Of a DNA stretch of 7,826 bases, positions 4,871-7,826 are shown piece after piece. The notes beneath the pieces were generated by a model. The model was given only the letters and a program-made list of their open reading frames with translations, was not told the DNA's origin and did not search any database. The stretch is from NCBI GenBank assembly GCA_007133745.1, contig SLMC01000043.1, positions 1 to 7,826 of the forward strand. The letters are read 5' to 3'. Origin of the DNA: Kiritimatiellia bacterium. Lineage in GTDB: Bacteria > Verrucomicrobiota > Kiritimatiellia > UBA8416 > SLMC01. How positions within the stretch are numbered: position 1 is the first letter of the stretch; every line of letters begins with the position of its first letter. A program made the position numbers and the translations under genes.

Positions 4871-7414
4871 TTACTCCGTTTCGTTTTCGGAATGTTCGTC
4901 ATTGGCGGGCGGTCGGGTGGTGTCCGGGGGCGTTTCGTTTTCGCTTAAGGCGTCGGGATCGGGCGCTGCATCGTTTTCGGGTTCGACGGTGGTGGCGGCT
5001 ACGAGCTTGTCGCCCGGATCGAGGTTGATCAGGCGCACGCCCTGGGTGGCGCGTCCGATAACGCGCAGATCGGCCACCGATTGCCGGATCGTCTTGCCGT
5101 TGGCGGTGATCAGCATGAGGGCGTCGGTTTCGAGAACGGCGTGCGCGCCGACGACCGGTCCGTTGCGTTCGGAGGTGCGAATGGTCATGACGCCGCGTCC
5201 GCCTCGCGACTGAACGCGATACTCGTCGAACACGGTACGTTTGCCGTATCCGTTTTCGGTGCAGGTCAGGAAGGTGGCCTCGGGGTTGACCACCTCGATG
5301 GTTTCGACGATGTCGTCCTTGCCGAGCGTAATGCCTTTGACGCCGCGTGTGGCGCGGCCCTGATCGCGCAAGGCCCGTTCGTGGAAGCGGATGCTCATGC
5401 CGCGCCGGGTCGCCAGCATGATGTCGTCGGATCCCTCGGTGAGCCGGACGCCGATCAGCGTGTCGTCGGGATCGATGTTGATGGCGATGATGCCGCCGTT
5501 GCGCGGATACCGGAAGGCGGACAGGTTGGTTTTCTTGACAATGCCCTTGGCCGTGGCCATGACCAAATGGCGGGTTTCCGGGAATTCACGGACGCGAATC
5601 ATGGCGGCGATTTTCTCTTCTCCGCTCATGTCGAGCAGATTGACGATCGCCTTGCCGCGCGCGGTGCGGCCGGCTTCGGGGATTTCGTAGACCTTTTCCC
5701 AGTGCACGCGTCCGCACGAGGTGAAGAACAGGATGTAGTCGTGGGTATGGGCGATGAACAGGTGTTCCACGAAATCCTCTTCGCGGGTGGCCATGCCCGC
5801 GACGCCTTTGCCGCCGCGCCGCTGCGCCTTGTAAGTGTCCATGGGTACGCGCTTGATGTAGCCGGCATGACTGACCGTGATGATGCAGGGCCGGTCGGCG
5901 ACGAGGTCCTCGATGTTGACTTCGCCGTCGGACGGAGCGATGTCGGTGCGCCGTTCGTCGCCGAAGCGTTTTTTGATGTCGAGCAGTTCGTCCTTGATGA
6001 CGCCGTAAATCTTGCTGTCGCTGGAGAGCAGGTCTTTCAGGAAGGAAATGTGCTTGATGACTTCCATATATTCGTTTTCGACCTTGTCGCGTTCCAGCCC
6101 GGTGAGCTGATAGAGGCGCATATCGAGAATGGCCGTTGTCTGTTTTTCGCTTAGTGAAAAGCGGTCCATCAATCGGGCTTTGGCTTCGTCGCGGTTGCGG
6201 GCGGCCCGGATGGTCTTGACGATTTCGTCCAGATGATCGAGCGCGATTTTGAGGCCTTCGAGAATGTGGGCGCGCGCTTCGGCCTTGCGCAGGTCGAACT
6301 CGGTTCGCCGCGTAACGACCTCGAAACGGTGCCGCGTGAAGCAGCCGATGAGTTCTTTCAGGTTCATGACGCGCGGCTTGCCGTCGTCGATCGCCAGCAG
6401 AATGGCGCCGAACGTCGTTTGAAGCTGGGTATGCTTGTAGAGGTTGCTGAGGACGACTTTGGGGATCGAGCCGCGTTTGAGTTCGATCACGATGCGAATG
6501 CCTTCGCTGTTGGATTCGTCGCGCAGATCCGAGACGCCGTCCAACGTTTTGTGCTGAACAAGCCTGGCGATGGTTTCGATGAGGTTGACCTTGTTGACCG
6601 CGAACGGGATTTCGGTGACGATGATGCGTTGCTTGCCCTGCGGGGTTTCCTCGATGGTGGCGCGACCTCGTACGGTCATCTGGCCCCGGCCGGTTCGGTA
6701 CATGGATAGGATGGGGGCTGTGCCGCAAATGGTGCCGCCCGTGGGGAAGTCGGGTCCTTTCACATGAAGCAGCAGATCGTCGATGGTCGCGTCGGGATTA
6801 TCGATGAGCATGACAATGGCGTCCACGAGCTCGTTCATGTTGTGGGGCGGAATATTGGTGGCCATGCCCACGGCGATGCCGGTCGAGCCGTTGAGCAGCA
6901 GGTTGGGGAATTTGGACGGGAGCACCAGCGGCTGGGTGAGCGATTCGTCGTAGTTGGGCCCGAAATTGACGGTTTCCTTTTCGAGATCGGCGAGCATTTC
7001 CTCGGCCAGCCGATCCATGCGCACCTCGGTGTAGCGCATGGCGGCCGGCGGGTCGCCGTCGATGGATCCGAAGTTTCCCTGTCCGTCCACCAGCGGGTAG
7101 CGCAGCGAAAAATCCTGGGCCATGCGCACGATGGTATCGTACACGGCGGTGTCGCCGTGCGGATGGTATTTGCCGATGACATCGCCCACGACGCGAGCGG
7201 ATTTCTTGTACGGCTTGCTGTGGGTATTGCCCAGATCGCGCATGGCGTAGAGCACGCGCCGGTGCACGGGCTTGAGTCCGTCGCGGGCGTCGGGCAGGGC
7301 GCGCCCGACAATGACGCTCATGGAATAGTCGATATACGAGGAGCGCATCTCCTCTTCGATGTTGATCGGGGCCAGTTTGGCGTCGGGTTGCGGGGTATCG
7401 GTAGGGTCGTCCAT
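4871..7414 (-). CDS. gyrA: DNA gyrase subunit A
   Basis: GyrA (847 residues) is the DNA breakage-reunion subunit of gyrase; with GyrB it introduces negative supercoils using ATP. The winged-helix/tower domain spans about residues 15-505. Y128 (codon 7031-7033), next to R127, is the active-site tyrosine that bonds to DNA. The quinolone region reads KYHPHGDTAVYD (82-93): T89 and D93 match E. coli positions 83 and 87, the unmutated-type configuration (Thr is native in some species). The GyrA box QRRGGKG (531-537) begins the six-bladed DNA-wrapping domain and separates this from ParC. Residues from about 808 form an acidic, proline-rich, probably disordered tail that holds SENET twice (824-828 and 842-846); acidic GyrA tails are known to tune wrapping in E. 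coli. The start lies four bases after the gyrB stop, without a clear Shine-Dalgarno, so reinitiation after GyrB is likely. Confidence 0.98.
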   Translation of the reverse strand: MDDPTDTPQPDAKLAPINIEEEMRSSYIDYSMSVIVGRALPDARDGLKPVHRRVLYAMRDLGNTHSKPYKKSARVVGDVIGKYHPHGDTAVYDTIVRMAQDFSLRYPLVDGQGNFGSIDGDPPAAMRYTEVRMDRLAEEMLADLEKETVNFGPNYDESLTQPLVLPSKFPNLLLNGSTGIAVGMATNIPPHNMNELVDAIVMLIDNPDATIDDLLLHVKGPDFPTGGTICGTAPILSMYRTGRGQMTVRGRATIEETPQGKQRIIVTEIPFAVNKVNLIETIARLVQHKTLDGVSDLRDESNSEGIRIVIELKRGSIPKVVLSNLYKHTQLQTTFGAILLAIDDGKPRVMNLKELIGCFTRHRFEVVTRRTEFDLRKAEARAHILEGLKIALDHLDEIVKTIRAARNRDEAKARLMDRFSLSEKQTTAILDMRLYQLTGLERDKVENEYMEVIKHISFLKDLLSSDSKIYGVIKDELLDIKKRFGDERRTDIAPSDGEVNIEDLVADRPCIITVSHAGYIKRVPMDTYKAQRRGGKGVAGMATREEDFVEHLFIAHTHDYILFFTSCGRVHWEKVYEIPEAGRTARGKAIVNLLDMSGEEKIAAMIRVREFPETRHLVMATAKGIVKKTNLSAFRYPRNGGIIAINIDPDDTLIGVRLTEGSDDIMLATRRGMSIRFHERALRDQGRATRGVKGITLGKDDIVETIEVVNPEATFLTCTENGYGKRTVFDEYRVQSRGGRGVMTIRTSERNGPVVGAHAVLETDALMLITANGKTIRQSVADLRVIGRATQGVRLINLDPGDKLVAATTVEPENDAAPDPDALSENETPPDTTRPPANDEHSENETE
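4874..4877 (-). promoter_or_regulatory. pilT ribosome binding site inside the gyrA end
   Basis: The minus strand reads GGAG, then six bases including the gyrA TAA, then the pilT ATG. The site overlaps the last sense codons of gyrA, so ribosomes finishing gyrA would reach it directly. This supports co-transcription and possible translational coupling. Confidence 0.65.
4877..4943. repeat. 13-bp direct repeat in the gyrA tail
   Basis: CGTTTCGTTTTCG occurs identically at 4877-4889 and 4931-4943. On the minus strand both copies encode the SENET peptide of the acidic GyrA tail, so the repeat probably reflects a small internal duplication within this tail. Confidence 0.6.
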
Positions 7415-7418
7415 GAGA

Positions 7419-7826
7419 TCAGATGTCCAGGTTTCTTACGTTCAGAGCGTTGGCTTCGATGAATTGGCGGCGCGGCTCGACTTCGCTGCCCATCAGCGTG
7501 TTGAATATCTGGTCAGCGGTGATCGCGTCTTCCAGAACCACTTTCAGAAGTTTGCGGCGGATCGGGTCCATTGTCGTGTCGTAAAGCTGGTCGGGATTCA
7601 TTTCGCCCAGGCCCTTGTAGCGCTGAATCGACATGCCTTTGCGGCCGATCTCGCGGACGGCGTCGAGCAGTTCGGGCAAAGTTTGGACAGCTCGTTCGCC
7701 GCCATCGGAGTCTTTCAGGAGGCAAAGCGGTTCGCCGTTGCCCCGGTAGTGCTCCGCAGTGAACCCCTTGTCTTCCAAGGCGGTCACTGTTTTGGCCAGC
7801 GGGCCGGCATGATGAATTTCCGTCCA
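7419..7826 (-). CDS. gyrB: DNA gyrase subunit B, C-terminal part (5' end outside the window)
   Basis: The last 135 codons of gyrB are present; the frame stays open to the window edge. GyrB is the ATPase subunit of gyrase and also supplies the TOPRIM metal site. The visible part is the C-terminal end, with the family hallmark IQRYKGLGEMNPDQL, then TTMDP, LMGSEVEPRRQFIE and the ending ANALNVRNLDI. The N-terminal ATPase domain and most of the TOPRIM domain lie outside. A GTG at 7785-7787 could be mistaken for a start, but coding continues upstream without a stop (reading WTEIHHAGPLAKT), so the gene is cut by the window, not truncated. QLYDTT replaces the more common QLWETT. Four bases separate it from gyrA. 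Confidence 0.97.
   Translation of the reverse strand, partial: WTEIHHAGPLAKTVTALEDKGFTAEHYRGNGEPLCLLKDSDGGERAVQTLPELLDAVREIGRKGMSIQRYKGLGEMNPDQLYDTTMDPIRRKLLKVVLEDAITADQIFNTLMGSEVEPRRQFIEANALNVRNLDI

Noticed and set aside
5081..6154. Long plus-strand open frame opposite gyrA
   Set aside because: Shadow of gyrA codon use in GC-rich DNA; no recognisable motif.
7145..7168. Quinolone-resistance mutation in gyrA (Thr at E. coli position 83)
   Set aside because: Thr is the native residue in several bacteria and position 87 is Asp, so there is no evidence of an acquired resistance change.
7419..7787. gyrB as a complete short gene starting at the GTG near 7787
   Set aside because: The reading frame continues without a stop to the window edge, so the gene is simply cut by the window.

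Overview
The window is GC-rich bacterial chromosome carrying six protein genes: five on the minus strand and one on the plus strand. No RNA gene, CRISPR array, insertion sequence or phage gene is visible. The organism cannot be named from this alone. A type IV pilus retraction-type ATPase behind gyrB-gyrA points to a Gram-negative-type cell. The gap between the fab genes holds clustered GGGCA/TGCCC hairpins, and two other gaps hold degenerate 7-base tandem repeats. I associate this intergenic style with Planctomycetes, Verrucomicrobia and Candidatus Hydrogenedentes, but that is recall, not a search result.

Layout from left to right. Bases 1-152 are a non-coding leader with a perfect 10-bp palindrome, a small GCAA-loop hairpin and a ribosome binding site. 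Bases 153-1283 (+) encode a cytoplasmic M14 zinc carboxypeptidase of the CCP-like type. Bases 1284-1503 are the gap between convergent genes, with a heptamer repeat and a possible plus-strand terminator. Then, all on the minus strand, come fabF (1504-2754), a gap filled with palindromes, a fabG-like reductase (2940-3680), a short gap with a second heptamer repeat, a pilT/pilU-type ATPase (3776-4867), gyrA (4871-7414) and the 3' end of gyrB (7419 to the window edge).

Transcription on the minus strand runs gyrB > gyrA > pilT > fabG > fabF. The first three are packed with gaps of 4 and 3 bases, so they very probably share a transcript and may be translationally coupled. GyrB and GyrA form DNA gyrase. 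The PilT-type ATPase belongs to type IV pilus dynamics and has no obvious functional link to gyrase. FabG and FabF catalyse two steps of the fatty-acid (or related polyketide-like) elongation cycle. The acpP gene often found between them is absent, and its place is taken by the hairpin cluster.

I found no convincing undescribed system. The most interesting non-coding signals are the hairpin cluster, the two heptamer-repeat tracts and the palindrome/hairpin leader of the carboxypeptidase gene. The most interesting gene-level points are the gyrA-pilT junction and the missing retraction motif in the PilT-like protein.
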